A stretch of 64,000 nucleotides of DNA. Origin: Morinoia aosen (Eukaryota > Arthropoda > Malacostraca > Amphipoda > Talitridae). Under the pieces are notes generated by a model. It did not search any database. It saw only the letters and a program-made list of their open reading frames with translations, and was not told the DNA's origin. Below, in pieces: positions 1 through 10,717 of the stretch. The first letter of the stretch is position 1, and each line of letters opens with the position of its first letter. Location of the stretch: NCBI GenBank assembly GCA_030386875.1, contig CM059576.1:11003058-11067057 (forward strand). The letters run 5' to 3'. A program made the translations under genes and the position numbers.

Positions 1-20
1 TATTTGTATTATTTATTTGT

Positions 21-302
21 GCTCTCCGTGGCACAGCGGTTAAGGGATCGAACTTGTATGCTGGAAGTCGCGGGTTCGTTCCCAGCGCTGGCGCGGAGAT
101 TTTCCCCGTTGGGTATAAGGGAAAGTTCATGCACAATACCCCACTCGACCCAGCTAGGTGTCGGAAATGGGTACCGGCTTTACGGGGGAACCGTCATGGT
201 GTCCTATATATAGCGTTAGTTTTAAGACATTTGAAAAACCAATGCTAAGATCATATGTATCAGGCTTGATTGGAAATAAAGCATCCCAAAGATGCCGATG
301 TT
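21..302 (+). mobile_element. tRNA-derived SINE, copy 1
   Basis: The head carries RNA polymerase III promoter boxes: an A-box-like tggcacagcgg at 29-39 and a B-box-like ggttcgttcc at 73-82, spaced as in tRNA genes. A body follows (gttgggtataagg, aataccccact, aaatgggtaccgg) and then a tail ending in aaagcatcc...gatgcc. The same body and tail recur at 5261, 6714 and 13151, which shows a dispersed family. It is non-coding and would use LINE enzymes for movement. The short reading frames across it are incidental. Confidence 0.8.
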
Positions 303-329
303 AACCGATGTTAACCTTGTATTAACTAA

Positions 330-610
330 TTGTTATTATATATGAATTATAATTACGTTATTATACATATAGCATCCAATACTTAATGAATATGTGGCCA
401 ACATTGACTGAACTTATTTCTAATATCAGATCGATATTTGTACATCAAATAGTAAATAAGAGAATATTATCCAATACTGGACGCGGGAGCCAATACTCAG
501 AACTAAACTATTCTCACACACATTCCGCAGACATAGTCCTGACATTGTACTCTATTTAGGTTGTTGTGAGCCCGTGGGCTGCAAAATTGTAAATATTTTC
601 GTATTTAGGC
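330..610 (+). repeat. Dispersed module X, forward copy
   Basis: The stretch from tagcatccaatact through tatccaatactggacgcggg to cccgtgggctgcaaaa matches 5925-6130 in the same orientation and 5580-5715 in reverse complement. It includes one monomer of the 41-base unit that is amplified at 3456-4545. It has no coding potential. I read it as part of a larger non-autonomous element whose ends I cannot fix. Confidence 0.6.
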
Positions 611-829
611 GATTTTACGCTCGATACTCAACGATGTAAAATATTGATGCCTTCTTAAAAAACTGTCTTAATAGTGTACAATATATTTTTTTTTTTTCAA
701 AGCATCAAACTGCAAAATCGATCTATAAATGAAATTTTTCAAAACTTCGCAAGTTTTACATGGGAATACTTTTTTAAAAAGAAAGTAATACCTGCGAAAC
801 ATTCCTGAAATAATAATTTTTGTTATTTG

Positions 830-1000
830 AGGGGTAACTAAGCTATTTTGAATTTGATCGAAATTCAGGTATTACCGGGTCAGAATATTTTCACACGCTA
901 ATAAATATTTAGGAGGATATTAATTAGCTCTTTAATTCTTATGTCTTCAATTAGCCTCCAGTATTGAATAGATCTATAATTAGATTAAGTCGTTTCTCTA
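830..1000 (+). repeat. Dispersed module Y, forward copy
   Basis: The block with gggtcagaatattttcac and tcaattagcctccagtattg matches 6390-6510 in the same orientation and 4878-5045 in reverse complement. Together with module X it brackets the two tandem arrays between 1100 and 4550. Confidence 0.6.
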
Positions 1001-1108
1001 TAAGTAATTAATTTCATTGCAGTCTGCTTCTCGCTGTCTGCAAGGCTCGGTCTGCATCTCCTACAAGTAGAATAATACAAAATTTACCCTAACAACTGAA
1101 TAAATGTT

Positions 1109-1964
1109 ACAGCACCAGTATTTACAGCACCAGTATTTACAGCACCAGTATTTACAGCACCAGTATTTACAGCACCAGTATTTACAGCACCAGTATTTAC
1201 AACACCGGTATTTACAGTACCAGTATTTACAACACCAGTAATTGCAGCACCAGTATTTACAGCACCAGTATTTACAGTACCAGTATTTACAACACCAGTA
1301 ATTGCAGCACCAGTATTTACAGCACCAGTATTTACAGCACGAGTATTTACAGCACCAGTATTTACAGCACCAGTATTTACAGCACCAGTATTTAGAGCAC
1401 CGGTATTTACAGCACCAGTATTTACAGCACCAGTATTTACAGCACCAGTATTTACAGCAACAATATTTACAGCACCAGTATTTAGAGCACCAGTATTTAC
1501 AGCACCAGTATTTACAGCACCAGTATTTACAGCACCAGTATTTACATCACCAGTATTTAGAGCACCGGTATTTACAGCACCAGTATTTACAGCACCAGTA
1601 TTTACAGCACCAGTATTTACAGCACCAGTATTTACAGCACCAGTATTTACAGCACCGGTATTTAGAGCACCAGTATTTACAGCACCAGTATTTACAGCAC
1701 CAGTATTTACAGCACCAGTATTTACAGCACCAGTATTTACAGCACCAGTATTTACAGCACCAGTATTTACAGCACCAGTATTTACAGCACCAGTATTTAC
1801 AGCACCAGTATTTACAGCACCAGTATTCACAGCACCAGTATTCACAGCACCAGTATTTACAGCACCAGTATTTACAGCACCAGTATTTACTGCACCAGTA
1901 TTTACAGCACCAGTATTCACAGCACCAGTATTTACAGCACCAGTATATACAGCACCAGTATTTA
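1109..1964. repeat. 15-base minisatellite, about 57 copies
   Basis: The unit acagcaccagtattt repeats head to tail, mostly exact, with scattered variants (for example tttagagcacc, tattcacagcacc, agtaattgcagcacc). Because 15 is a multiple of three and the unit has no stop in five of its six frames, long frames appear on both strands: a plus-strand Q-H-Q-Y-L repeat and a minus-strand N-T-G-A-V repeat. No start context, splice signals or non-repeat coding flank supports a protein. I treat it as a non-coding minisatellite. Confidence 0.9.
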
Positions 1965-3455
1965 CCTTCAGACGCAGCTGTTGTTTGTTTCTCACGGTTT
2001 GTTCATAAATTGAGAGTAATATTATATCTAATATGAGAAATACATATTAAATTTAAATATAATACATGGTGAGAAATGTTTACAACATAATTGCTGCCAT
2101 TTTTGTGTCAAGTTTTTCTGGGGAGGGGGGCAGAAATTAAATTAATTTTATTTTGTATTTTTGTAAATTGCACAATCGTACGCAGCCCGTCAAAAATAAC
2201 AAAATGGCAGGTTAGGTTTATTATATATATTTTTGTTGTTGGATTTATTATTCATTTCCCGTTGTTATTTATTTATTAGTATTACACTTATATTTTAACC
2301 AATATGAATAGATATATCATTTAATTATCATTGTTTTTGAATTTAACTGTTGGATTTAGTATAGAATTTCTCATTGCAATGAAAAGAACACCACAACCGC
2401 TCGGCCGTGTGCAGCGTCGACGCGAGAGTGTGTTTAGCGACAAGATCTGGGGAGCGTTGTGGCGTGTTGCGGTGGTGATGGTGGTGTCGGGTGTGGTGAC
2501 TATCATATTATATTCACTATTGAGTGTAATAATATTGACCATTTATCACACTGTGCGATAGTGGTGTTAATATTGAATTTGATAAGTGTCGTATAATATT
2601 TGATGTTTGCAGGAATAATATTGGGCATTTATGACATATTGAGATGGTAATATTGAAATTGGACTTGATAACTATCGTATAATATTAATAATAAGGATAT
2701 TGAACTTATATCTCATACTTTGATAGTCATTCAATTCACTATTCACATCGTCCAACATTTTATGGTAACAAACCCCGCACGCAGTCCATCTTGTGCTCGG
2801 TATGCAATGCTGAATTTATTTACTACAAGGCGTGTGGGAAACAAGTAGTAAATAATACTTACGAGTTGAGCTTTAGATCGCTACCGAGACCGAAACCTGA
2901 AAATTAGCATAGAATAACCGAGGATTTGAACCGCCCGGCCGTTCCAGACATCTATGTTATCGAGCGAAGCAAGCGAGTTACCGCAGGCAAGAATATGTTC
3001 ATATGTAAAGTGAAGAACTGGACAAATGATATTTGATTATCTGAAATGGGTCTTCTATATCAAATGAGTCCAATATTAGATTATTTCATTTTTAAATTGG
3101 CAATGACCCAATCAAGTATTGCTTTCTTAAGAACCGGACACCAATCAAGTAAACAAACAAGGGTATTATTAGTCAAGATAATTAGCGAATGATATTACTG
3201 TTATATAGAATACGCACTGATTTACAAGTGTTTGGATATTGATTAATTTGATATTCAATTACATTTGATCTCTCTCCCATAACTGCACGTCAAAATATAT
3301 ATTTATTTATGTATACTTGAACCGCTCGTCCGTAACTCCCTGGCGATATATATAATACAAGAATCCCTCTCCTATAACTGGCCGTCGATATATATAATGT
3401 ATATCACGATATTTTATATTTGTCGATCTTATTTACAAAATTCAAGAATTTCGTT
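1965..3455. other. AT-rich spacer between the two tandem arrays
   Basis: This is mostly low-complexity, AT-rich sequence. The only richer patch is 2379-2561 (separate entry). No transposon signature or RNA gene is recognised. A patch at 2880-2990 is more GC-balanced but shows no convincing frame. Confidence 0.5.
2379..2561 (+). CDS. Possible 60-residue membrane peptide ORF, unrecognised
   Basis: From the ATG at 2379 the frame gives 60 residues. The start is basic and arginine-rich (M-K-R-T-P-Q..., R-V-Q-R-R-R-E). It is followed by a hydrophobic run of about 27 residues from the W-G-A-L-W-R stretch to T-I-Y, which would make one membrane helix. Local base composition is less AT-rich than its surroundings, which hints at past or present coding. 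An in-frame ATG at 2331 would add 16 residues, but that part has the spacer composition. No family is recognised and no intron or neighbour supports it. It could be a small membrane protein, an exon fragment, or chance. Confidence 0.2.
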   Translation: MKRTPQPLGRVQRRRESVFSDKIWGALWRVAVVMVVSGVVTIILYSLLSVIILTIYHTVR

Positions 3456-4545
3456 AGACGCAGAAGCCAATACTCAGTAATTGCCCATCCAATACTACAC
3501 GCAGGAGCCAATACTAAGTAATTGCCCATCCAATACTGGACGCAGGAGCCAATACTCAGTAATTGCCCACCTAATGCTGGACGCAGAAGCCAATACTCAG
3601 TAATTGCCCATCCAACACTGTATGCAGGAGCCAATACTCAGTAATTGCCCATCCAATACTGGACGCAGGAGCCAATACTCAGTAATTGCCCATCCATTAC
3701 TGGACGCAGAAGCCAATACTCAGTAATTGCCCATCCAATGCAGGCCGCAGGAGCCAATACTCAGTAATTGCCCATCCAATACTGGACGCAGGAGCCAATA
3801 CACAGTAATTGCCCATCCAATACTGGACGCAGGAGCCAATACTCAGTAATTGCCAATCCAAAACAGGACGCAGGAGCCAATACTCAGTAATTGCCCATCC
3901 AATACTGGACGCAGGAGCCAATACTCAGTAATTGCCCATCCAATACTGGACGCAGGAGCCAATACTCAGTAATTGCCCATCCAATACTGGACGCAGAAGC
4001 CAATACTTAGTAATTTCCCATCCAATACTGGACGCAGGAGCCAATACTCAGTAATTTTCCATTCAATACTGGACGCAGGAGCCAATACTCAGTAATTGCA
4101 CATCCAATACTGGACGCAGGAGCCAATACTCAGTAATTGCCAATCCAATACTGGACGCAGGAGCCAATACTCAGTAATTGCACATCCAATACTGGACGCA
4201 GGAGCCAATACTCAGTAATTGCCCATCCATTACTGGACGCAGGAGCCAATACTCAGTAATTGCCCATCCAATACTGGACGCAGGAGCCAATACTCAGTAA
4301 TTGCACATCCAATACTGGACGCAGGAGCCAATACTCAGTAATTGCCCATCCATTACTGGACGCAGGAGCCAATACTCAGTAATTGCCCATCCAATACTGG
4401 ACGCAGGAGCCAATGCTCAGCAATTGCCCATCCATTACTGGACGCAGGAGCCAATACTCAGTAACTGCCCATCCAATACAGGACGCAGGAGCCAGTACTC
4501 AGTAATTGCACATCCAATACTGGACGCAGGAGCCAATACCCAGAA
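3456..4545. repeat. 41-base tandem array, about 26-27 copies
   Basis: The monomer runs ccaatactggacgcaggagc followed by caatactcagtaattgcccat and repeats every 41 bases with a few percent variation. Inside each monomer the phrase ccaatact occurs twice, so the unit itself looks like an old half-length duplication. Single monomers lie outside the array at about 474-500 and 6050-6090, and degenerate reverse copies at 5660-5820. There are no spacers between units. The short frames across it are by-products. Confidence 0.9.
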
Positions 4546-4877
4546 CTCAACTAACCCTCCCTGGAAATTTTCAGCTCATTTAATTATAAAGTTTCCTAGC
4601 CTTTCGGCTCCAAAAATATCAATAGACGAACTTTGTTTAGTTTCGATGTTGAGTTTCGAAAATTTGATGCTGATAAAAACGGTAAAATTCAATTATACAT
4701 TGGAAACTAAGGAATAGTGTACTGAAAATTCAATTACGTTCAACGTTTTCAAACATAATCCGTAAAGACGAAACAAATCAGATAGCGAAAAAAAGTGAAT
4801 TAATGGGGTGACCATGTTATTTTTAAATTCAATCTATAAGCAGGTGTGCTAATTCTAGAATATTACCAATGTGAAAA
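4546..4877. other. Spacer, no gene seen
   Basis: AT-rich sequence between the 41-base array and the reverse copy of module Y. The first bases after the array (cagaactcaacta) match those after the single monomer near 500 (cagaactaaacta), so the array seems to have grown inside a copy of module X. Confidence 0.4.
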
Positions 4878-5045
4878 AATGAATTTAATCTAATATAGAT
4901 CTATTCAATATCAGAGGCTAATTGAAAAGATGAAGATTTGAGAATCAAATAATATCCATTTAGGTAATTATAACTGCGTAGTATACATTCTGACCCGAGA
5001 ACACTTGCATTTTGATCAGCTTTGAAAATAACGTTGTCACCTCGT
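4878..5045 (-). repeat. Dispersed module Y, reverse copy
   Basis: In reverse complement this aligns with 838-988 over about 150 bases, sharing gggtcagaat and caattagcctc..atattgaatagatctat. Its inverted orientation relative to 830-1000 makes the 1000-4880 interval, with both arrays, the interior of an inverted repeat. Confidence 0.6.
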
Positions 5046-5260
5046 AACGTGATAACTGATTTAATTTCTCTAATGTGTTGTGTATGTATGAATTATTGAA
5101 ACAAATAATAAATTCTATGCATAATGTATTAATTTGCATTTGTTTTTAATAAAAATTTTGATTATGTTGAAACTTTATTCGGGAAAAAAGAAATAAAACC
5201 TGAATTGTACATTCAAGGTTCAGTTTTTTTTAAATCTCCATGCAATTCGTTGCGATCCGT

Positions 5261-5535
5261 GCTCGCCGTGGCACAGTGGTTAAGGGATCAGCCTTGTATG
5301 TTGGAGACGAGGGATCGTATTCCGGCGCTGGCGCGGAGATTTTTCCCGTTGGGTATAAGGGAAAGCTCAAGCATAATACCCCACTCAACACAGGTGTCGG
5401 AAATGGGTACCGGCTTTACGGGGGAACCGTCATGGTGTCCTATATATAGGGTTAGTTATAAGACATTTAAAAAACCAATGCTTAAGATCATATGTATCAG
5501 GCTTGATTTGAAAATCCCAAAGATGCCGATGTTTG
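5261..5535 (+). mobile_element. tRNA-derived SINE, copy 2
   Basis: Full-length relative of the copy at 21-302: it shares gctcgccgtggcacagtgg (A box), the gcgctggcgcggagattttt core, the aatgggtaccggctttacgg body and the same tail. The B box is less regular here. It lies between the reverse Y and reverse X modules, so it inserted into that structure. Confidence 0.8.
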
Positions 5536-5579
5536 TTGTTTTTGTTGTCGATCGAGCGTTGTAGGCAGCGGTAACGTTA

Positions 5580-5830
5580 ATCATCATATGTTTGCAGCCC
5601 GCGGCTAATTATCTGAAATAGAATACATCCGGGTAGCTGAGCTCGGAGTGTGGTCTTGTGAGACTACTTTAATTCTGAGCATTGGATCCCGTGTCCAGTA
5701 TTGGATACACTCTGCGAGTTTCGGCTTCCGTGTGCTGTATTGGATACACCTACTGAGTATTAGATTCAACTTCCGGTATTGGATAATTTACTGAGTATTG
5801 GATCTCATGTCCAGGATTGGAAAATATTTT
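5580..5830 (-). repeat. Module X, reverse copy, with degenerate 41-base units
   Basis: Reverse complement gives ccaatactggacacggg and gccgcgggctgcaaa, matching 470-600. Further right are about four poorly conserved reverse monomers (phrases such as actgagtattgg and gtccagtattgg). This is an old, opposite-strand counterpart of the array at 3456-4545. Confidence 0.55.
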
Positions 5831-5924
5831 CTTTTTTCTATTAAAGGTAAAATATCGATTTGTTGTATTAATAACCTTAAATACTATTATTATTTATAGT
5901 AATTATATTACCTAAATATCATTC

Positions 5925-6130
5925 GCTATGAATAATAATTACATTACTAAACCCAGCATCCAATGCATAATAAATCTGTGGCCAATATTGCAGAACTTAT
6001 TTCCAATATCAGATCGATATTTTTTATAAAATAGTAATAAGAGAATATTATCCAATACTCGACATGGGAACCGATTCTCAGAATGTACTCTATTTATTTT
6101 ATTGTTAGCCCGTAGGCTGCAAAAATATCT
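5925..6130 (+). repeat. Dispersed module X, second forward copy
   Basis: It aligns with 345-610: cagcatccaatgcataat, aacttatttccaatatcag, gagaatattatccaatact and gttagcccgtaggctgcaaaaat. It sits next to the reverse X copy at 5580, so the two X modules are back to back. Confidence 0.6.
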
Positions 6131-6389
6131 CTCTTTATATATAACACTTCAATACAACATCGACTACTTAGAATCATGGCAGGAGTCTGAATAAATACAA
6201 TTTAAACGTACAAATAACGTTTATTTATATTTTTTAAGAAAAAAAACTAGAAAATACTTTCAAACACCACAATGTGATAGAAAAGTAGATTTAAAAGTTA
6301 GATAACTACTTTGTTTTGAAATAATTACTATGAACACACTATATCATATTTATTGTATTTATTTAATTTTGTCGGTGACATCACTTATT

Positions 6390-6507
6390 TTCAATTCGAT
6401 CGAAAATCACATCAGAATATTTTCATCACAGCAATAAATTATTGGAATGATATTAATCGATTCTCCAATTATCAGCTCTTCAATTAGCCTCGAACATTGA
6501 ATATATC

Positions 6508-6510
<3 letters not shown>
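6390..6510 (+). repeat. Dispersed module Y, second forward copy
   Basis: It aligns with 855-985: cgatcgaaaatcacatc, cagaatattttcatcac and cttcaattagcctcgaacat. It ends at the AT microsatellite. Confidence 0.55.

Positions 6511-6565
<55 letters not shown>
6511..6565. repeat. (AT)n microsatellite
   Basis: About 27 uninterrupted AT dinucleotides. Confidence 0.95.
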
Positions 6566-6572
<7 letters not shown>

Positions 6573-6713
6573 TATGGAGATCTATAAAATAATATATATA
6601 GATCTATGTATGCTATTGTTATTGCTGTTATATTTTGTTGCTGTTATTGTTAGTAGGCGTGTGCGCTTGTGGTGGGTATAGGCTGAAGGGTTATTGGTTA
6701 TAGGATGAATAAT

Positions 6714-6993
6714 GTTGCTCGTCGTAGCGGTGTGTCTATAGGCCCTTCCTGCCGTGCGGTAAACCCGGGTTCGAATCCCGGCGCTGGTGGCGATTTTCTC
6801 TGTTGGGTATAGGAGAAAAGTTCCAAGCACAATACCCCACTCTACCCAGGTGTCTGAAATGGGTACCGGCCTTGACCGGGGGAAAGCGTCATGGCGTCCT
6901 GGCGTTAGTTATAAGGCATTTGAAAATCCAATGTACAAGGTGATATGTATCAGGCTTGATTAGAAATAAAGCATCCGTAGATGCCTTCATTAT
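6714..6993 (+). mobile_element. tRNA-derived SINE, copy 3, with a perfect B box
   Basis: The head contains gggttcgaatccc (6768-6780), a canonical B box, preceded by gctcgtcgtagcggtgtg as the A-box region. The body and tail (aataccccact, aaatgggtaccgg, ggcgtcctggcgttag, aaagcatccgtagatgcc) match the other copies. The head differs from copies 1 and 2 more than the body does, so this is a second subfamily. I do not call a tRNA gene: the sequence continues into the SINE body and no full cloverleaf is evident. Confidence 0.85.
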
Positions 6994-8150
6994 TATATTT
7001 TTTAATAATGATCTGATGCTGATTACTGACTTATTTGATGGTTTAATTTTATCAAACGCAATATATGGGGATCTATTATCCAATATTTAGGTATAGAATA
7101 AGTTACCACTGAAATTGGATAAATTCTTGATCACAATCAATATATAGCTGCGTCAAATAATTGATATTGGCATTGTATTGCATATGAACTCGACGAACAT
7201 CACTATTCAAATTTACAACAGTCTTCCCTCTCATCATTCCTATTGTACAGAAAACAGCATTACCAGGTACCTAACCCTTTTTTAAATATATAATATGTCA
7301 CACAATATTCCTTCAAAACTTTTGTTGACATGCAGTTTTAGCTTATTGTGAAATGACGTCTCAATAAAACTTACGTCGCAATATTTGTGAACAAAGATGA
7401 ATGTCAATAACGGCTCTCTAGCTTCACAGTGTGGGAAACTCTGCAATAAAAATTATAAAGCTGACTTATACACGCTCAGAAGCTTAACCTGATACCGAAT
7501 TCGATGTTTTCATTCGTCCTGCAGAGCGAATTAGGCGCGGATTAAAATACTTATGCGTGTGCGTGAGTGTGTGTGTGGGATGGTGGCCACTCTACCTCGT
7601 CGGTGTGTGTGTGTGTGTATACTTTGGGACGCATGACTTGGCGATTTATTTGCAACTAGAAAAGAAAGAAAAAGAAAAACATTTTATTTCCAATAGAGAT
7701 AGTACAAAATAACTATCATTGGTTTTTAAAATATCTTAAAGTTAATTCACTTAGATGATACACACACACACACACACACACGAGTATTGTAAAACTCATG
7801 TCACTAGTCGAAAATAAATGATTGAGGGCAATGTTCTCCTAATCTTGCTTAATCTACATTTGATAATACATGTAATGATAATTATAACGTGCTCCCTAGT
7901 TAATCTACATTTGATGATACATGTAATGATAATTATATGAGACAACACAATTTCATAGACGATGCATTTTCATTGTGGGCTTAGAACACTTTTTACAATT
8001 TCCATATACATGATATGAAACTTCGCAATTCTTGACGCCAGGAAATGATATTAGAATTGTTTGTTTCGGAAGATATTCAAAAATTTCATTTTAAGAGAGC
8101 ACGGAAAAAATAAATATACACATATATAAGCATGAGGACCACTAAAATTT
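6994..8150. other. Spacer with microsatellites, no gene seen
   Basis: It holds a GT run (7602-7619), a CA run (7760-7781) and a 38-base duplication with a 50-base offset (about 7851-7888 and 7901-7938, shared core taatctacatttgat and catgtaatgataattat). No coding frame or mobile-element feature is recognised. Confidence 0.6.
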
Positions 8151-8159
8151 CCAGATTTG

Positions 8160-9350
8160 TATACCTAATTAAACAATTTTAATATAACGGTCATTAATTG
8201 ATAAGCATTTTATTTAAATATAAATGGATGATCACACAACAAATGTATAGTTTTTTACATGAATGTTTTACAATAATAAAGAGATGACGAGTTAGGTAAT
8301 GTTACAAGTTGAGAGTGAACAGAAAAAAACATCATCTCTAGTTAAAATGCCAGGTTTCAGTTTAGTACACACATATGCGCATATATACATGTAAATATAT
8401 ACACATATACATGCACATACATACCTATGCAAATGCATACAACTAACACGTAAACATACACAAATACATTTCTATGCATCGAGGCAATCACAATATATAC
8501 GCGTTCTATTTCTAAAATTCGTGACAACTCTTTCAGTATGTATTGCTGCTTAAAATTTCTAATGATATATTGTAACGATGTTTTATTGAATATTGTACCG
8601 AAAAGATCATTGGTTGATAAGCATCTTATTTATCATATGTGGGTGATCGCACAAAAAATATATTTGTATATATATATATTATAAATGCTGTACAATAATC
8701 AAGTGAAATGACGTATTACGTAGTGACACATTCACCTATCTACGTACGCATAGCGTGCATAAGTACACATATGCACAAGTAAGCATGTGCGCAAATATCA
8801 GCGTTAACTAATCAATATAAACTAGCATTCCAATCTAGGGAATAGGAGAGCATATATTTCATTATGATATGGATTTTATAAAATTTCCGTACTAAAAATA
8901 TTGACACAAACGGTCTACCTTAGTCAGAAGCATGAAAACGATTTTTCTACAACGGTTCCCAAGTACAGAATTATTCCAGAAGCACGCGTAAGAGATGATA
9001 TGATAATTTGCACTACACTAGCCTACCAAGAGCATTTTTGGACGTGACGAAGAAAGAAACAAGAATGTCCCATAAGGGTGTCATATTAGGAAAAAAAATC
9101 ATATTATCTGTGAAATATAGTGCAAAATGCATGCAATTGATAAATATACATGGGTACCCCATTTTACATGTACAAGACATTTAAGCTTTGGATTGCCTTA
9201 CAATAATAAAATGAAATGATGTGTTGGGTAGTGTTAGAAGTTGGGAGTGAGAAAAAAATCTGGCATTTATAGTTTATATACCAGTTGCTAGTCCAGTGCA
9301 TACAGGTGTATGTGCATATATGCACACCCATATGCGCACATACACCCATA
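8160..9350. repeat. Diverged tandem repeat, three copies of about 420-520 bases
   Basis: Three alignable blocks start near 8200, 8616 and 9139. Each has a gataa-g/a-cat phrase, then a region around acaataat(aaa), a gatgacg/gtattacg/gatgtgt-g stretch, and then acatatgcgcatata-type alternating sequence. Copies are strongly diverged. They form the ground into which the D element inserted, and related sequence resumes at about 50703 with catatacgcacacacatata. Confidence 0.5.
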
Positions 9351-9906
9351 TGTAGCAGTCGCTACAAAAATGTCTTATACCATTAAAATTCTCATTAACA
9401 TTTAAATAACACAATTATTGGCACAAACTATCTTACTGTAAATTATTACTAATAATTTTCTAATTATAATTATTAATCTTAATGTTCTTTTGCGTGAATC
9501 ACACAAATATTAAATAATACCAAACAACTGGTAGAATAGACCTAGGCATTGTGGCAACAACCCAGTGCACGCCGATCCCCTAGCGTCATTTCGTGTCCTG
9601 GTCTTGTGTCGTAAAGAGCTCGTCGCGTAAGTATAAATAAGTGCTTATTAGTGTAGATTTAAACTCACAATGGTGAATGTGTTGATAGTATTTCCCTGTG
9701 TTCTTTTTAGTAGTTTCGTAAGTATTTTTTATGTTCTCGTTAAGCATTTTCCCCATACAGTGTAGGATGGAAGCATCGTAAAAATCGACCCGGTTGTCTC
9801 TCGTTAGTGTCGTAGGCGTGTTTGGTAGTGTAGTCGGGATTCTTTAACAGTCAGCACAGTTGTGCAGTATTATTGCCAATGGGATTCGTGGAATGTTTTG
9901 AGACTC
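9351..9906 (+). repeat. LTR of element D, first piece
   Basis: It begins with a 6-base inverted tip, TGTAGC...GCTACA. Its first 200 bases align with the B-family LTR at 39759 (ttcttattaacatttaaata, aattattggca, tttctaattataatt). It ends at actc (9903-9906), the target duplication of element A. The LTR resumes at 31987. Confidence 0.7.
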
Positions 9907-10683
9907 TGTGGTGGTATGAACACACACCACCACACAAGCTTAAAAGCGCCACCTCACAGCCTCAAAGCGCCAGTGCTAAACGACCAATAATCAGAGCTCA
10001 AGTTTGGAGCTGGGGTGCCGGACCGAGCTTTATAAGCAGCCTGCCTCGAACAGTCAGGCAACGTTGATAGAAACCTACGTAAGTATAGCACAAGCCTAGA
10101 CGGCGAAAAGCGGGCACCCCCGTCTTGACCAATCGGAGACCTGGACGGCCAGAGTCAGGCTCCAGCGAGGCCTATATAAACAGCCGCGCAGCCAGCGCAG
10201 CCTCAGTACACTCTGAGCGTCCCTGATATTCACACTAAGTCTCGACGCTCCGCCAGCACCTCACCCGTCGCCTTCACCGCCGCCTCGACTGCCAGCCGCC
10301 ACGTCTTGTTGCTTGCTAGACGCACCAGTTCCCTGCTAGCGCCTCTGGTACTCCTTGGTCGGTTACACTCGGCCAGCAGCAGCCTCACCGGTCTGCTCTC
10401 GTCCTTCAGCCACGCAGCGTCTCCCCGGCAACCGTCGGTCCGCCAAGACGTCATCGGTCACTGTATTACTCGACTGTAATATTCCCTTGTGCCATTATTG
10501 TCGATGATCTTCATAATAATACGGCGTTTATTCCAGTTGTGTTTTCCTGACCTTGCCGGGTTCGTTTGCACCTCAGGCACTCACTTCGGGCAAAGATATA
10601 TCACAAGTCTATCGATATTCACAAGTCTCTAGATATTCACATGTCTGCCCGGAGTGTAAAGCAGCCTGAGGGAGAACACCACA
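9907..10683 (+). repeat. 5' LTR of element A
   Basis: 777 bases, from tgtggtggt to ggagaacaccaca. The first 28 bases form an inverted tip, TGTGGTGGT paired with ACCACCACA. The same LTR recurs in reverse at 16790-17566 and, interrupted, at 26655-31986. Confidence 0.9.
10173..10208 (+). promoter_or_regulatory. TATA box and initiator in LTR A
   Basis: tatataaa at 10173-10180 is followed 30 bases later by tcagta (10203-10208), which matches the arthropod initiator consensus. The spacing fits an RNA polymerase II start inside the LTR (end of U3). Confidence 0.6.
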
Positions 10684-10684
10684 T

Positions 10685-10702
10685 TGGTGACCCCAGAGTG
10701 AC
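10685..10702 (+). other. Primer-binding site of element A
   Basis: tggtgaccccagagtgac lies one base after the LTR end. It starts with the TGG that pairs with a tRNA's CCA end. Elements B (41442) and D (32858) carry the same first eight bases, tggtgacc, in the same position. Confidence 0.7.
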
Positions 10703-10717
10703 CCGGCAGGTGGAAGC

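Noticed and set aside
1084-2036. Frames of 303 (minus) and 244 (plus) residues as genes
   Set aside because: Both are read through the 15-base minisatellite, whose unit lacks stops in five frames. No non-repeat coding sequence supports either.
3456-4545. CRISPR-like array
   Set aside because: The 41-base units abut each other with no spacers, and the context is eukaryotic transposon DNA.
6714-6790. A tRNA gene
   Set aside because: The B box is perfect, but the sequence runs on into the SINE body shared by three other copies. It is a SINE head.
10230-10454. Minus-strand frame in LTR A (repeated at 17019-17243) as a gene
   Set aside because: It lies in the GC-rich R/U5 part of an LTR and shows no domain. 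Its second copy is only the mirrored arm.
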